From an uncultured Prevotella sp. (lineage in GTDB: Bacteria > Bacteroidota > Bacteroidia > Bacteroidales > Bacteroidaceae), in contig CAJOIW010000003.1 in assembly GCA_905234845.1 (NCBI GenBank), forward strand, positions 86,178-150,177: a stretch of 64,000 nt of DNA, in the 5' to 3' direction. The translations under genes were made by a program, and so were the position numbers. Of the stretch, positions 43,101 to 53,974 are shown piece by piece (position 1 is the first letter of the stretch; every line of letters begins with the position of its first letter). The notes under the pieces were generated by a model, which was not told where the DNA came from, ran no database searches, and saw only the letters and a program-made list of their open reading frames with translations.

Positions 43101-43329
43101 CTATGGGTTGTTGGCCTTGCAGGCTGTTTTTTACCGGACAGCAATAACATTTTTTAAGGAATGGAGGATTCATTTTAACACGAAATTTGAAGATTTTTCG
43201 ATCAGAAAACTTGTGGATGCGAATTTTTCACGTACGCGTGTGCAATTTTTCAACCCCATCTCCTGCCCTGCAAATAGAGGGAGAATGTGGTGGCACGTCA
43301 TGCTGCGTGGGCCAAGTGTGCAAGTTTTA

Positions 43330-43437
43330 TTTTGCGAAAGCTATATGTCTCACTTCCGAAAGCTAAGCTTTCGCCATGCGAAAGACCGTCTTTCGGAGGG
43401 TAAAACACGGTCTTTCGCAACCCGAAACATACATGTT
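43330..43437. repeat. 22-bp-period palindrome array, blocks A-E
   Basis: Block anchors at 43337, 43359, 43381, 43403 and 43425, exactly 22 bp apart: CGAAAGCTATATGTCTC, CGAAAGCTAAGCTTTCG, GAAAGACCGTCTTTCG, AAAACACGGTCTTTCG, CGAAACATACATGTTTGG. Same order as at 27160. Confidence 0.92.
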
Positions 43438-43704
43438 TGGCAAAAGAAAACAACGAATTTAACGAATAAAATGAATGAGACGAGTGTAAAAACAGCATTT
43501 TCGCGCTCTAAAATGAAGGTCAAAGTCGACAAAAACCATTAACATTTCCTCCTTGGATTTAAGACAAATTAACGGGAAAGACAGATTAACAGATTAACAG
43601 ATTCGCGTTGGCTTTTCGCTCACTTAATCGTAACTTTAGATAACTTACTCCAACTCGGCATAAAAAATAAACGAGATTTATTTTGTTCTACACTCGTTTT
43701 TCCG

Positions 43705-43712
43705 TAACTTTG
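43705..43712 (+). promoter_or_regulatory. metK promoter
   Basis: TTTG at 43682-43685, 19 bases, then TAACTTTG; the ATG follows after 40 bases. Confidence 0.72.
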
Positions 43713-43752
43713 CACCCTCAAAACAAAAAGATTAATTTTAAGGAATAGAACT

Positions 43753-45009
43753 ATGTCATATCTTTTCACCTCAGAATCAGTATCGGAGGGCCATCCCGAC
43801 AAAGTGGCCGACCAGATTAGCGACGCGCTGCTCGACCAGTTTCTGGTCTACGACCCGCAGGCCCGCACGGCCATCGAGTCGTTTGTCACCACCGGTCAGG
43901 TGGTCATCATGGGCGAGGTGCATTCAAACGTCTATATCGACCTGCCCACTATTGCCCGCAATACCATCAATAAGATTGGCTACACCAAGTCGGAATACCA
44001 GTTCGATGGCAACTCGTGCGGCATTCTCACCGCCATCCACGAGCAAAGCGAGGACATCAATCGCGGTGTCGACCGCACAGAGGAAGACAATCAGGGTGCC
44101 GGCGACCAGGGCATGATGTTCGGCTACGCCGTGAACGAGACGGAGACCTACATGCCCGTGTCGCTCTATCTGGCCCACCTGCTCGTCGAGAAACTGGCCG
44201 CCATACGCCGTGAGGGAAAGGAGATGACCTACCTGCGCCCCGACTCGAAGAGTCAGGTCACCGTGCAATACAGCGACGAGGGCGTGCCCGAGCGCATCGA
44301 CACCATCGTTGTATCTACTCAGCACGATGAGTTCGACGACGACGAGCCCATGCTCGCACGCATCAAGGACGACGTGATCAACATCCTCATTCCCCGTGTG
44401 AAGCGCCGCATCCACTCGCAGCAGGTGCTCGACCTCTTCGGCTTCGACATCAAATACTATGTCAACCCGACAGGCAAGTTCGTCATCGGAGGTCCACATG
44501 GCGACACCGGACTGACAGGGCGAAAGATTATCGTCGACACCTACGGCGGTAAGGGAGCCCACGGCGGCGGGGCCTTCTCAGGAAAAGACTCCTCGAAGGT
44601 TGACCGCTCGGCAGCCTATGCCGCACGCTGGATTGCCAAGAACATGGTGGCTGCAGGCGTCAGCGACGAGATGCTCGTTCAGGTGAGCTATGCCATCGGC
44701 GTGGCCCAGCCCATGAACATCTACGTGAACACCTACGGGCGCAGTCATGTGAACATGACCGACAGCGAGATTGCCGACCGCATAGGCCAGCTCTTCGACT
44801 TGCGGCCCAAGGCCATCGAACGACAGCTCAAGCTGCGCCAGCCGATGTATCTCGAAACCGCCGCCTACGGTCACATGGGCCGGAAAAACGAGATTGTGAA
44901 AAAGACGTTTACCAGCCATTACCACGAAACGAAAACCGTCGACGTGGAACTCTTCACATGGGAGAAACTCGACCGCGTGGACGACATTAAAAAAGCATTC
45001 GGACTTTGA
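43753..45009 (+). CDS. metK: S-adenosylmethionine synthase
   Basis: 418 residues. [20 protein letters not shown] (ATP binding), [15 protein letters not shown] (methionine-site loop) and [19 protein letters not shown] are all present. It makes S-adenosylmethionine from methionine and ATP in the cytoplasm as a tetramer. [20 protein letters not shown] near the end is typical of the Bacteroidota form. It opens a run of plus-strand genes; its TGA overlaps the TTG start of the DUF4271 gene. The first ATG is 43753, with a clear promoter upstream. Confidence 0.97.
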   Translation: MSYLFTSESVSEGHPDKVADQISDALLDQFLVYDPQARTAIESFVTTGQVVIMGEVHSNVYIDLPTIARNTINKIGYTKSEYQFDGNSCGILTAIHEQSEDINRGVDRTEEDNQGAGDQGMMFGYAVNETETYMPVSLYLAHLLVEKLAAIRREGKEMTYLRPDSKSQVTVQYSDEGVPERIDTIVVSTQHDEFDDDEPMLARIKDDVINILIPRVKRRIHSQQVLDLFGFDIKYYVNPTGKFVIGGPHGDTGLTGRKIIVDTYGGKGAHGGGAFSGKDSSKVDRSAAYAARWIAKNMVAAGVSDEMLVQVSYAIGVAQPMNIYVNTYGRSHVNMTDSEIADRIGQLFDLRPKAIERQLKLRQPMYLETAAYGHMGRKNEIVKKTFTSHYHETKTVDVELFTWEKLDRVDDIKKAFGL

Positions 45010-46022
45010 CACTACAACAGACCGACACCCTCCAACACCACGAAACGCCTGCGTCAGCACCAAAGCCGCAGGCCGTTTCGTCTGCCGCTCAGCCGACCCC
45101 TGCGCAGGTGGTAAGCTGGTTGCCTAAAGACGCCACACCCGCACAGCAAGACTCGGCCATACAGGCACACATCAAGCCCGAACCCATCAACTGGAGCACA
45201 CAACCCGACACCCTCCACCTGCCCGGTCACCCCAAACCGAAAACTCAAGCCGACATCGTGTTCCAAAGACTCGGCTCAAACACCTTTATCGAGAGTCTTC
45301 CCTACTACCGCCCAGGGGTAAAAGGCGGGCAGCCAGGCGTTGCCGGCGACCCCATTCCCTACAACATTGCCAACGACAACATCATCACCAGCATACTCTT
45401 CCTCTGCTTCGTGGCGGCCATCATCGGCTTCTCGCGCTCATCGCGCTTCATCGTAAGACAAGCCAAAAGCATCTTCCGCCAACCAAGCGAGAATACCACA
45501 GAAATCACCGAGACAGCTGAGGAGCTACGCTTTCAGTTCTTCTTCGTGCTACAAACCTGTCTACTTGGCGCACTCATCGCCTTCCTCAGCATGCGTACAG
45601 AACTGGCCGACTCTTTTACCACCGACCAGCACCTCGCCATCGCCGTCTTCTTCACCATCATACTGGTCTATTTTCTGATTAAGGCCGCAGCCTACCAACT
45701 CACAGGATGGGTGTTCTTCGACAAGAAACAAACCCGACAATGGATGAAGTTCATGCTCTTCTCCATATCAACCGAAGGAGTGATGCTCTATCCACTCGTG
45801 ATGCTCGACGCCTATTTCAATCTTTCCATCAACACGACGCTTACCTGTGTGGCTATCATCGTCGTTCTGTTCAAAATATTGGCTTTTTACAAGGCCTTTT
45901 TAATCTTTTTCAGCCAAAAAAGCATTTATCTGCAATTTTTTTTGTACTTTTGTGCCCTCGAAATCGTACCCCTCATCGCAGTACTTGCATGTCTGGTCAT
46001 TTCGGGCAGCTATTTCTCGTAA
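45006..46022 (+). CDS. DUF4271 family membrane protein
   Basis: 338 residues. A proline-rich, polar N-terminal part (1-120) is followed by about eight membrane segments, starting near [18 protein letters not shown]. This is the DUF4271 family, found in Bacteroidota next to hemD; its function is unknown. There is no ATG before residue 196, so the start should be TTG 45006, in the overlap TTGA with the metK stop, which implies translational coupling. A TACTTTTG near 45952 could be an internal promoter for hemD. Confidence 0.82.
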   Translation: MTLQQTDTLQHHETPASAPKPQAVSSAAQPTPAQVVSWLPKDATPAQQDSAIQAHIKPEPINWSTQPDTLHLPGHPKPKTQADIVFQRLGSNTFIESLPYYRPGVKGGQPGVAGDPIPYNIANDNIITSILFLCFVAAIIGFSRSSRFIVRQAKSIFRQPSENTTEITETAEELRFQFFFVLQTCLLGALIAFLSMRTELADSFTTDQHLAIAVFFTIILVYFLIKAAAYQLTGWVFFDKKQTRQWMKFMLFSISTEGVMLYPLVMLDAYFNLSINTTLTCVAIIVVLFKILAFYKAFLIFFSQKSIYLQFFLYFCALEIVPLIAVLACLVISGSYFS

Positions 46023-46044
46023 AATAACATAGCAGAAAACTATA

Positions 46045-46800
46045 ATGATACAGAAGATTTTAATTTCTCAACCCAAGCCATCGAGTGAGAAATCGCACTA
46101 CTACGACATTGCCGCGAAACACAATGTAGAACTCGTATTCCGTCCCTTCATCAAGGTAGAAGGCATCACCGCACGCGAATTCCGTCAGCAGCACATCAAT
46201 ATTCTCGACTACACCGCAGTTGTCTTCACCTCGCGCCACGCCATCGACAACTATTTCAGTCTGGCTAAGGAGATGCGCGTCACCATTCCTGAGAGCATGA
46301 AATACTTCTGCGTCACCGAAACTGTCTCGCTATATATCCAGAAATACGTGCAATACCGCAAGCGTAAAGTGTTTTTCGGCACAACGGGAAAAATCGATGA
46401 CCTGCTCCCGCAAATGGTAAAGCACAAGAACGAGAAATACCTTGTTCCGCAAAGCAACGTTCATAACGACGCCATCAAGCAACTGCTCGACTCGAAAAAA
46501 CTGCAGCACACTGAATGTGTGATGTATCGCACCGTGAGCAATGATTTTACCGAGGAGGAAATCAAGGCATTCGACTACGACATGCTCGTCTTCTTCAGTC
46601 CTACCGGCATACAGGCGCTCACCAAGAATTTCCCCGACTTCAAACAAGACAAGATTCGCATTGCCACCTTCGGTCCTACCACCGCGAAAGCCGTAATCGA
46701 CGCGGGGTTGCGCCTCGACCTGCAGGCTCCCTCTGAGAAATGTCCATCCATGACGAGCGCACTCGACGACTATCTGACAAAAGAGAAAAAAGGAAAGTAA
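46045..46800 (+). CDS. hemD: Uroporphyrinogen-III synthase
   Basis: 251 residues. KILISQPKPSSEKSHYYDIAAKH, VVFTSRHAIDNYFS, FGTTGKIDDLLP, YRTVSNDFTE, VFFSPTGIQALTKNF and IATFGPTTAKAVIDAG are the conserved stretches of HemD in Bacteroidota. The enzyme cyclises hydroxymethylbilane with D-ring inversion, in the haem pathway. No other haem gene is in the window; linkage to DUF4271 and rnpA is typical for this phylum. Sequence conservation in HemD is generally low, so the phylum context matters for this call. Confidence 0.88.
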   Translation: MIQKILISQPKPSSEKSHYYDIAAKHNVELVFRPFIKVEGITAREFRQQHINILDYTAVVFTSRHAIDNYFSLAKEMRVTIPESMKYFCVTETVSLYIQKYVQYRKRKVFFGTTGKIDDLLPQMVKHKNEKYLVPQSNVHNDAIKQLLDSKKLQHTECVMYRTVSNDFTEEEIKAFDYDMLVFFSPTGIQALTKNFPDFKQDKIRIATFGPTTAKAVIDAGLRLDLQAPSEKCPSMTSALDDYLTKEKKGK

Positions 46801-46803
46801 AGA

Positions 46804-47187
46804 GTGGAGAATGCATTGAGAAAAGAAGAGCGACTCTGCAGTCAGAAACTCATCGACGACCTCTTCAATAGCGGAAAAAACCACTCTCTGTCGGCATTCC
46901 CCGTCAGATCCGTTTATATGCTAGTCCCACAAACCGATAATGCCAAAGCGAAAATCCTGATTAGCGTTCCCAAACGACGGTTCAAGCAAGCCGTCAAACG
47001 CAACCGCATCAAACGGCAACTGCGCGAGGCCTATCGGAGAAACAAGCACCTGCTCTTCAAAACCGACAATCTCACAGAGCAGACTCTGCTCATCGCGTTC
47101 ATCTGGATAAGCGACCAACTCGCCACCACGACCGACGTAGAACAATGCATGAGAAAGATTCTGCAACGAATCAATGAAAAGCTATGA
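46804..47187 (+). CDS. rnpA: Ribonuclease P protein component
   Basis: 127 residues starting at GTG 46804; no better start precedes the conserved [17 protein letters not shown]. The RNA-binding signature is [22 protein letters not shown]. It assists the RNase P RNA in removing 5' leaders from pre-tRNAs. The stop overlaps the yidD ATG by four bases (ATGA). It is not next to rpmH or dnaA as in many bacteria; the hemD-rnpA-yidD order is known from Bacteroidota. Confidence 0.95.
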   Translation: MENALRKEERLCSQKLIDDLFNSGKNHSLSAFPVRSVYMLVPQTDNAKAKILISVPKRRFKQAVKRNRIKRQLREAYRRNKHLLFKTDNLTEQTLLIAFIWISDQLATTTDVEQCMRKILQRINEKL

Positions 47188-47435
47188 ACACCCTGAAGCG
47201 AGTTCTGCATGCGCTGTCGAAAGCCACAGCATGGGTGCTGCTGCTTCCCATCCGGTTCTATCAACACTGCATCAGCCCCCTCACCCCACCCTCCTGCCGA
47301 TTCACCCCCACATGCTCAGAATATGCGCGGCAGGCCATCGCTAAATACGGACCTATAAAGGGTCTCTGGCTCGCCACCCGCCGCATACTGCGTTGCCATC
47401 CTTGGGGAGGCTCAGGCTACGACCCAGTGCCATAA
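47184..47435 (+). CDS. yidD: Membrane protein insertion efficiency factor YidD
   Basis: 83 residues. [36 protein letters not shown] and [13 protein letters not shown] carry the conserved cysteines and proline of YidD. It is an amphipathic inner-membrane-associated protein that helps YidC insert membrane proteins. Coupled to rnpA by ATGA. yidC is not in the window. Confidence 0.96.
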   Translation: MNTLKRVLHALSKATAWVLLLPIRFYQHCISPLTPPSCRFTPTCSEYARQAIAKYGPIKGLWLATRRILRCHPWGGSGYDPVP

Positions 47436-47445
47436 TTGAAGATAA

Positions 47446-47506
47446 CGAGAGATACTAGAATAACTAGTGCAACTAGTATGACTAGAAATACTAGTACAAC
47501 TAGCAA
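47446..47506. repeat. ACTAGT-rich tandem repeat before tyrS
   Basis: About seven partial copies of the 9-12 bp unit AACTAGTGC / ATGACTAGAAAT / ACTAGTACA follow one another in the 124 bases between yidD and tyrS, then an A-rich tract. ACTAGT is itself palindromic. No T-box or leader ORF is apparent. Confidence 0.7.
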
Positions 47507-47559
47507 AAAAAAAAGAAAACCGAGAAAAAGAATAAAAGAAAAAAATAAGAAAAGAGACT

Positions 47560-48876
47560 ATGAGAAAGAATTTTGTAGAAGAACTGCGCTGGCGCGGCAT
47601 GCTCGCCCAAATCATGCCCGGTACGGAAGAACTGCTCCAGCGCGAGATGGTCACCGCCTACCTCGGCACCGACCCCACTGCCGACTCACTTCACATAGGG
47701 CATCTCTGCGGCATCATGATGCTTCGCCACCTGCAACGCTGCGGCCATAAGCCTATCATCCTCGTAGGCGGAGCCACTGGTATGATTGGCGACCCCAGCG
47801 GGAAGAGCCAGGAACGCAACCTGCTCAACGACGAAACCCTGCGCCACAATCAGGAGTGCATCAAGGCCCAAGTAGCCAAGTTCCTCGATTTCACCCCCTC
47901 CGACTCCCCCGAAGGAGGAGAGGACAATCGGGCTGAGATGGTGAACAACTATGACTGGATGAAGGACTTTACCTTCCTCGACTTCGCACGCGAGGTGGGC
48001 AAACACATCACCGTGAACTACATGATGGCTAAGGACAGCGTGCAGCAGCGACTTAATGGCACCGCACGCGATGGTCTCTCCTTCACCGAGTTCACCTACC
48101 AGCTTCTGCAAGGCTATGACTTCCTCTGGCTCTATCAGCACAAAGGCGTGAAGCTCCAACTCGGCGGCAACGACCAGTGGGGCAACATGACCACCGGTAC
48201 CGAACTCATTCGCCGCACACTGGGTAACGAGCACGAGGCCTTCGCACTTACCTGTCCGCTCATCACCAAGAGCGACGGTAAGAAATTCGGCAAGACCGAG
48301 AGCGGAAACATCTGGCTCGACCCCAAGCGTACCACACCCTACCGCTTCTATCAGTTCTGGCTCAACGTCAGTGATGACGATGCTGAGCGCTACATCAAAA
48401 TCTTCACCTCGCTGGAGAAAGATGTCATCGACGCCCTCGTAGAGGAGCACCACCAAGACCCAGGCCGTCGCACACTACAGCGCCGCTTGGCAGAAGAGGT
48501 GACAACGATGGTACACTCACGCGAAGCCCTCGATGCCGCCATCGAAGCCTCCAACATTCTCTTCGGCAAAGCCACGAAAGAGGCGCTCGAACGGATTGAT
48601 GAGCAGACACTGCTCGATGTGTTCGACGGCGTGCCCCATTACGACATCAGCCGCGACCAGCTCGGTCAGCCAGCCATCGAACTGTTCACGCAAGCTGCAC
48701 CTGTCTTCCCCTCGAAGGGTGAGATGAGAAAAATGGTACAAGGTGGCGGTGTGAGTCTGAACAAGGAGAAACTTACCGACCAGAACCGTCCCATCACAGC
48801 TGACGACCTCATCGACGGCAAGTATCTCTTAGCCCAGAAAGGCAAGAAAAACTACTATCTCCTTACCGTTAAGTAG
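47560..48876 (+). CDS. tyrS: Tyrosyl-tRNA synthetase
   Basis: 438 residues. [10 protein letters not shown] is the HIGH motif, [13 protein letters not shown] the KMSKS equivalent, and the C-terminal [20 protein letters not shown] is an S4 RNA-binding domain. It charges tRNA-Tyr. Near residue 112-124, [17 protein letters not shown] is a proline- and glycine-rich stretch encoded by a palindrome (CTCCGACTCCCCCGAAGGAGGAG) in a loop where family members are shorter as far as I recall; it resembles the GC-rich insertions elsewhere in the window. ATG 47560 starts after an A-rich stretch. Confidence 0.95.
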   Translation: MRKNFVEELRWRGMLAQIMPGTEELLQREMVTAYLGTDPTADSLHIGHLCGIMMLRHLQRCGHKPIILVGGATGMIGDPSGKSQERNLLNDETLRHNQECIKAQVAKFLDFTPSDSPEGGEDNRAEMVNNYDWMKDFTFLDFAREVGKHITVNYMMAKDSVQQRLNGTARDGLSFTEFTYQLLQGYDFLWLYQHKGVKLQLGGNDQWGNMTTGTELIRRTLGNEHEAFALTCPLITKSDGKKFGKTESGNIWLDPKRTTPYRFYQFWLNVSDDDAERYIKIFTSLEKDVIDALVEEHHQDPGRRTLQRRLAEEVTTMVHSREALDAAIEASNILFGKATKEALERIDEQTLLDVFDGVPHYDISRDQLGQPAIELFTQAAPVFPSKGEMRKMVQGGGVSLNKEKLTDQNRPITADDLIDGKYLLAQKGKKNYYLLTVK

Positions 48877-48914
48877 GATAAAGAGCTGTTTTGCTTCCCC
48901 GTAGGCAATATTTC

Positions 48915-48985
48915 GTATTCCCAAAGACCGTCTTTCGCAGAAAACTCTCTAAAGAATTTCTTCCGAAAGACGGTCTTTTGAAATA
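48915..48985. repeat. Short (partial) array of the 22-bp palindrome family
   Basis: CAAAGACCGTCTTTCG (anchor 48923) and CCGAAAGACGGTCTTTTG (anchor 48966) are 43 bp apart, with a weak block between (AAAACTCTCTAAAG). It lies between tyrS and the convergent SusE/F-like gene and probably acts as their terminator region. Both strong blocks are the C/D type. Confidence 0.75.
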
Positions 48986-49002
48986 CATTCAAAAAAAGTT
49001 GT

Positions 49003-49977
49003 CTATCTTACCACTATTCGTTTTCCGTCTATAATATATACTCCGGGTGACAGGTGATGGGTGATGGGTGATGAAGTGCTCTCTTGACTCTTGCCCCATG
49101 CTCCTTGCTCCTTTACAATTCTTCCCTGCAGATCGTAGATGTATCCACTTCTCTCGCCTTTTGGAGAGAGGTCAGATGCAATGTCGATGCCCGTGGCATC
49201 CTCACCTTCACCTCTCATTGTTTCCCCATCCAATGACTGCCCGAGATATTCAGCGCTGAAAGTCTCGCGGAACACATCGACTGTGATGCGGTAGAAGCCG
49301 TCGCGGTTAATCTGCCACTTTGTGTCATCACCACCAGTACGCAGACAAGTGGAGTTCTGCGGTAGCTCGTCTTGCTTGTAAGGATGCAGATGTTTAGGAT
49401 CCCAAGCATTCTGCCCCATGAACTTGAAGCGCTGCGGCTCAACATTCTCCGAGCGGTTCTTCAACTCACCCGTCCATGTATAGGTGCACCGCTCACCCTC
49501 CACTCGCTCAAGGGGCAGCATGACATGAGCTTTCCATCCGCACTCTACGGCTCCGCCCACAATAAAGAGCTCGTCCCAGGAATCGAACAGCTCGCCCGTA
49601 AGTTTCATCGCAGAGAGGTCTACTGTAAAACGGTAACGGTCTTCGGCAAACGTCACCACCCATCCGGGCATTTCGGCATTGGCGATTTGGGTGAAAGGTA
49701 TGCCGTTGTTCACAATATAGGCATCGGGATAACGTGGTACAAGATATTTCGTATTGTCCACGGGGGTTTCAGTGTCCATAATTCTCACCTCACCTGGCAG
49801 CAACGAGCCGGCAAACTTAAAAATCTGCTGCCCCGGAACTTTCACCAGTTGCTGTGTGCCACCCGGCACTCCAGAACCCGTAATCCAGAGGTTGGCCTGC
49901 GCGTGTACCTCGCTCATGAAGAGTGAAGCATGAAGCGTGAAGAATATGATGAAGAGGGATAGTGATGTCTTTTTCAT
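49003..49977 (-). CDS. SusE/SusF-like secreted outer-membrane protein
   Basis: 324 residues with a signal peptide (about 1-27, LFMSEVHA|Q). Residues 29-115 and 125-255 form two beta-rich domains (LWITGSGVPGGTQQLVKVPG, ELFIVGGAVECGWKAHVMLP, KFMGQNAWDPKHLHPYK) of the SusE/SusF starch-binding type. The end YIYDLQGRIVKEQ..PGVYIIDGKRIVVR is a Prevotella secreted-protein tail. The tail is interrupted by SPKGERSG (CTCTC..GAGAG palindrome at 49151-49169) and by a GTGATGG tandem repeat (49051-49072). It overlaps the GH31 gene by four bases, so the pair should act together on an alpha-glucan. Confidence 0.8.
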   Translation of the reverse strand: MKKTSLSLFIIFFTLHASLFMSEVHAQANLWITGSGVPGGTQQLVKVPGQQIFKFAGSLLPGEVRIMDTETPVDNTKYLVPRYPDAYIVNNGIPFTQIANAEMPGWVVTFAEDRYRFTVDLSAMKLTGELFDSWDELFIVGGAVECGWKAHVMLPLERVEGERCTYTWTGELKNRSENVEPQRFKFMGQNAWDPKHLHPYKQDELPQNSTCLRTGGDDTKWQINRDGFYRITVDVFRETFSAEYLGQSLDGETMRGEGEDATGIDIASDLSPKGERSGYIYDLQGRIVKEQGAWGKSQESTSSPITHHLSPGVYIIDGKRIVVR

Positions 49978-52421
49978 TTCACGATGATTTTTTTTGTTTG
50001 GGTGTGTTTGCCATTTGGCGATTTGACGATATAAGTACCCTTTGGCAGAGATGAGAGATGAGAAGTACGGCCTTGCAAGTCGTAAACGGATGGGGAACGA
50101 GAGATGAGGGATGACGGCTCTTGCTCCGTGATTTCTATTCCTGTGGCGGTGCGTCTCAGCTCAACGATGATTTCCTCATCGCATGAGGTCTTGGACAGAC
50201 GTACCGTCAGCGTTTTGGCAGTTTCATCGTAAACCCAGTCGTCAACGGGGTCACCGTTGAGCAATACCGCATAGGGTTCTTCCTCTTCGCCGAGGAATGC
50301 TATTCGCCATGCACGCTCGTCGATGATATTGGGATAGCGTCCCACACGCGGCTTGATGGTCAGCACAACATGCTCGGCCGTGCGGGTCTGAGTAAACTCT
50401 GTTGTGGCGCACTGTCCTGTCTTATAGCCTTCGCTATCGCCGTCGTCCTCATAGACCTGTCCTCTGCCGTCATCGCCAGGCACTACTTGCAGGATGAGCG
50501 AGTCGGGCTCTGATTTCAGGTTGTCTACATCGGGATATTGGGGGATGATGGCGCCAGCACGATAGTAGTAAGGAATCTCAGCAGTTGTGAAATAGCCGGT
50601 CTGCCGGCTGTTACCTTCCACTATTTTGTTGCGGCACACGTCGAACCACTGGCCTTCGGGCAGCCAGATGTCTCGCTTAGCGCGACCCTGTCCGTCGGTC
50701 TCGCTCACGACAGGTGCCACGAGAATGTCGTTACCGAAGAAATACTGATTCTGTATCTCATAGGCGAGGTTCTCTTCCGGATACTCATAGTAGAGCGGGC
50801 GACAAATCGACACGCCCGTGTCGTAAGCCTCGCGCGCAGCAGTGTAGATATAGGGTGCGAGTCTATAGCGCAGGTTTACGGCCTCAAGCATCAACGGGAA
50901 GTTGTCGAATTTCCAGATGCGCCGCTCAGCCTCTGCCTGACTGGCTCCGTGGGTACGGAAGATTGGAGAAAATACACCATATTGCAGCCAGCGCAGATAG
51001 AGCTCGGGATCAACCTGAGGTTGTCCCTCATGCTGGAGATGCGCACCAAGATCGTGTCCCCAGTAGCCGAAACACACATTCGAGGCTGTAGCGGTGAAAT
51101 AGGGTTCGAAGGCGAGTGTGCCGAAGGTCTGATAAGTGTCACCAGAGAAACCGATGGGATAGCGGTGGCTGCCTAAGCCACCCCAACGATGGAAGATGGC
51201 GGGACGACGGTCAGTGCGGTTCTGCTTCATGTCGTTGTAGAAAACGTGGTTCAGCCAGAAGGTCTGTCCAAGCGTGGTGTAGGTTGGGTTGAGCAAGTCT
51301 TGCTGCCAGTCTATCCACCAGAAGTCCACGCCCTCACTCTCACGTTCGCGGATGATATGACTGAAGAGCGACCGGTAGAACGTGGGGTTCTCCAACTGCC
51401 ACGGCACATTGGTGGCCGACGCATCCATCCCCATGTCGTCACGTATCTCGCTGAAATGGTCCTCATGACTACTCACCCCATCAGCGGGATGGAGGTTGAG
51501 CGCCACTTTCACTTCCTTACTGTGCATCCACGTAATCAGTCCCGAGGGATTGGGGATGAGCTGACGGTTCCATGTCCAACCCGTCCAACCATCCTTGTGC
51601 CAGTCCATATCGAAAATCATCACATCGAGCGGAATGTCGTAGCGTTTCATCTCGGTGACAAGGTTGCGGAAATCGGTTGTACTATAACGCTGATATTTGC
51701 TGTACCAGTAACCGAGCATATAATGCGGCGGCATGGGTTGCCGTCCGGCGATCTTTACAAAGTCGGCCAGTGCTCCCTTATAGTCGTGACCATAGCCCAT
51801 GAAATACCAGTCGTAGGCATTCCTGTCCACAGGCTCGGCCACCCAAGGGATACCGTCCACCTCATCGCCGAAGGCATAGGTGGTACTACCGTCGCCACGT
51901 TTCGCGGCTGGTGACTCGTCGATAACGGCCCAGCCGTCGCGCGAGAGTATTCCGTTTTCCATTGCCGGACGATGACTGTCACCCATAGCTCCGTCGAGCG
52001 TACGGGCAGTGCCCTTCAGGTTAAAGGCATCGTCCTTGCCCGGATACCAGAGCACCTGCCGCCCGTTCATATTGAACGTGATACTCAACACAGCGTCAGT
52101 GTGTTGTGTGGGACGGGGGATATTACCAATCTTATACTTCAACTGCAATTCCTCGGTGGTAATATACAGATATCCGTCGCGCTCCTCTTGAGTGAACGCG
52201 GGTACGGGCAGACGACGGTTTACCACGGCAAACGTGGCACGGTCTTCAAACTTCCTGCTTGCGCTGTACTGTATGCGAATCATTCGCGGGGTGAGCACCG
52301 TGAACCTCACTCGGTCTGACTGCACTACCGCAGCCTCGTCGGCCAACGGGTTCTCTTGAGCCGAAATGCTACCTCCAAATAGCAAAAACAGCGTTAAAAG
52401 AAAAAATGTAAATGGCTTCAT
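49974..52421 (-). CDS. Glycoside hydrolase family 31 alpha-glucosidase/xylosidase
   Basis: 815 residues with a signal peptide (about 1-21). The N-terminal beta domain (about 30-220) precedes the barrel. VMIFDMDWHKDGWTGWTW is substrate-facing; the nucleophile is D371 in DFWWIDWQQD and the acid/base is probably D428 in SGDTY. The C-terminal beta domains end in the VYDLQGRTSHLSSLPKGTYI tail. It releases alpha-linked glucose or xylose from oligosaccharides in the periplasm or outside. ATG 52421 lies 5 bases after a TACTTTTG element, so the mRNA may be leaderless. No SusC/SusD is near. Confidence 0.92.
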   Translation of the reverse strand: MKPFTFFLLTLFLLFGGSISAQENPLADEAAVVQSDRVRFTVLTPRMIRIQYSASRKFEDRATFAVVNRRLPVPAFTQEERDGYLYITTEELQLKYKIGNIPRPTQHTDAVLSITFNMNGRQVLWYPGKDDAFNLKGTARTLDGAMGDSHRPAMENGILSRDGWAVIDESPAAKRGDGSTTYAFGDEVDGIPWVAEPVDRNAYDWYFMGYGHDYKGALADFVKIAGRQPMPPHYMLGYWYSKYQRYSTTDFRNLVTEMKRYDIPLDVMIFDMDWHKDGWTGWTWNRQLIPNPSGLITWMHSKEVKVALNLHPADGVSSHEDHFSEIRDDMGMDASATNVPWQLENPTFYRSLFSHIIRERESEGVDFWWIDWQQDLLNPTYTTLGQTFWLNHVFYNDMKQNRTDRRPAIFHRWGGLGSHRYPIGFSGDTYQTFGTLAFEPYFTATASNVCFGYWGHDLGAHLQHEGQPQVDPELYLRWLQYGVFSPIFRTHGASQAEAERRIWKFDNFPLMLEAVNLRYRLAPYIYTAAREAYDTGVSICRPLYYEYPEENLAYEIQNQYFFGNDILVAPVVSETDGQGRAKRDIWLPEGQWFDVCRNKIVEGNSRQTGYFTTAEIPYYYRAGAIIPQYPDVDNLKSEPDSLILQVVPGDDGRGQVYEDDGDSEGYKTGQCATTEFTQTRTAEHVVLTIKPRVGRYPNIIDERAWRIAFLGEEEEPYAVLLNGDPVDDWVYDETAKTLTVRLSKTSCDEEIIVELRRTATGIEITEQEPSSLISRSPSVYDLQGRTSHLSSLPKGTYIVKSPNGKHTQTKKIIVK

Positions 52422-52426
52422 ATCTG

Positions 52427-52434
52427 CAAAAGTA
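52427..52434 (-). promoter_or_regulatory. -7 promoter element of the GH31 operon
   Basis: TACTTTTG on the minus strand; the coding ATG follows after 5 bases. Confidence 0.65.
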
Positions 52435-52477
52435 CAAAATAATTGGTAATTGGCAATTGATTATTGATATTTTTTCG

Positions 52478-52485
52478 TAACTTTG
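52478..52485 (+). promoter_or_regulatory. -7 promoter element of eno
   Basis: TAACTTTG with TTG about 18 bases upstream; the ATG follows after 40 bases. The eno and GH31 promoters are back to back. Confidence 0.68.
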
Positions 52486-52510
52486 CAGTCGGAAATTTCA
52501 AACTCTTTAA

Positions 52511-53833
<1,323 letters not shown>

Positions 53834-53864
53834 ACGCAAACAATAACGTTTATTAACAGAAATG

Positions 53865-53901
53865 GGAGGTTGAAATGTTAATTTCAATCTCCTTTCTTTT
53901 T
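53865..53901 (+). terminator. Terminator of eno
   Basis: GGAGGTTGAAAT and ATTTCAATCTCC form a stem with loop GTTA, followed by TTTCTTTTT. Confidence 0.9.
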
Positions 53902-53974
53902 GCCATTCTACGACAGGGAAAACCGATTTTCCGACTCTTTCATCACCTTTTCACTGATCACTTTTCGCTTATCA

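Larger units (their letters stand above)
42721..43752. other. Long intergenic region with terminator, REP-like hairpins and repeat array
   Basis: 1032 bases between the M16 gene and metK. Contents: a terminator, a double REP-like hairpin (43011-43100), a 22-bp-period array (43330-43437) and the metK promoter. Frames in both strands have no recognisable protein. Confidence 0.75.

Noticed and set aside
47436..47559. T-box or leader-peptide attenuator before tyrS
   Set aside because: No T-box core, no antiterminator and no tyrosine-rich leader ORF; the region is short tandem repeats and an A-rich tract.
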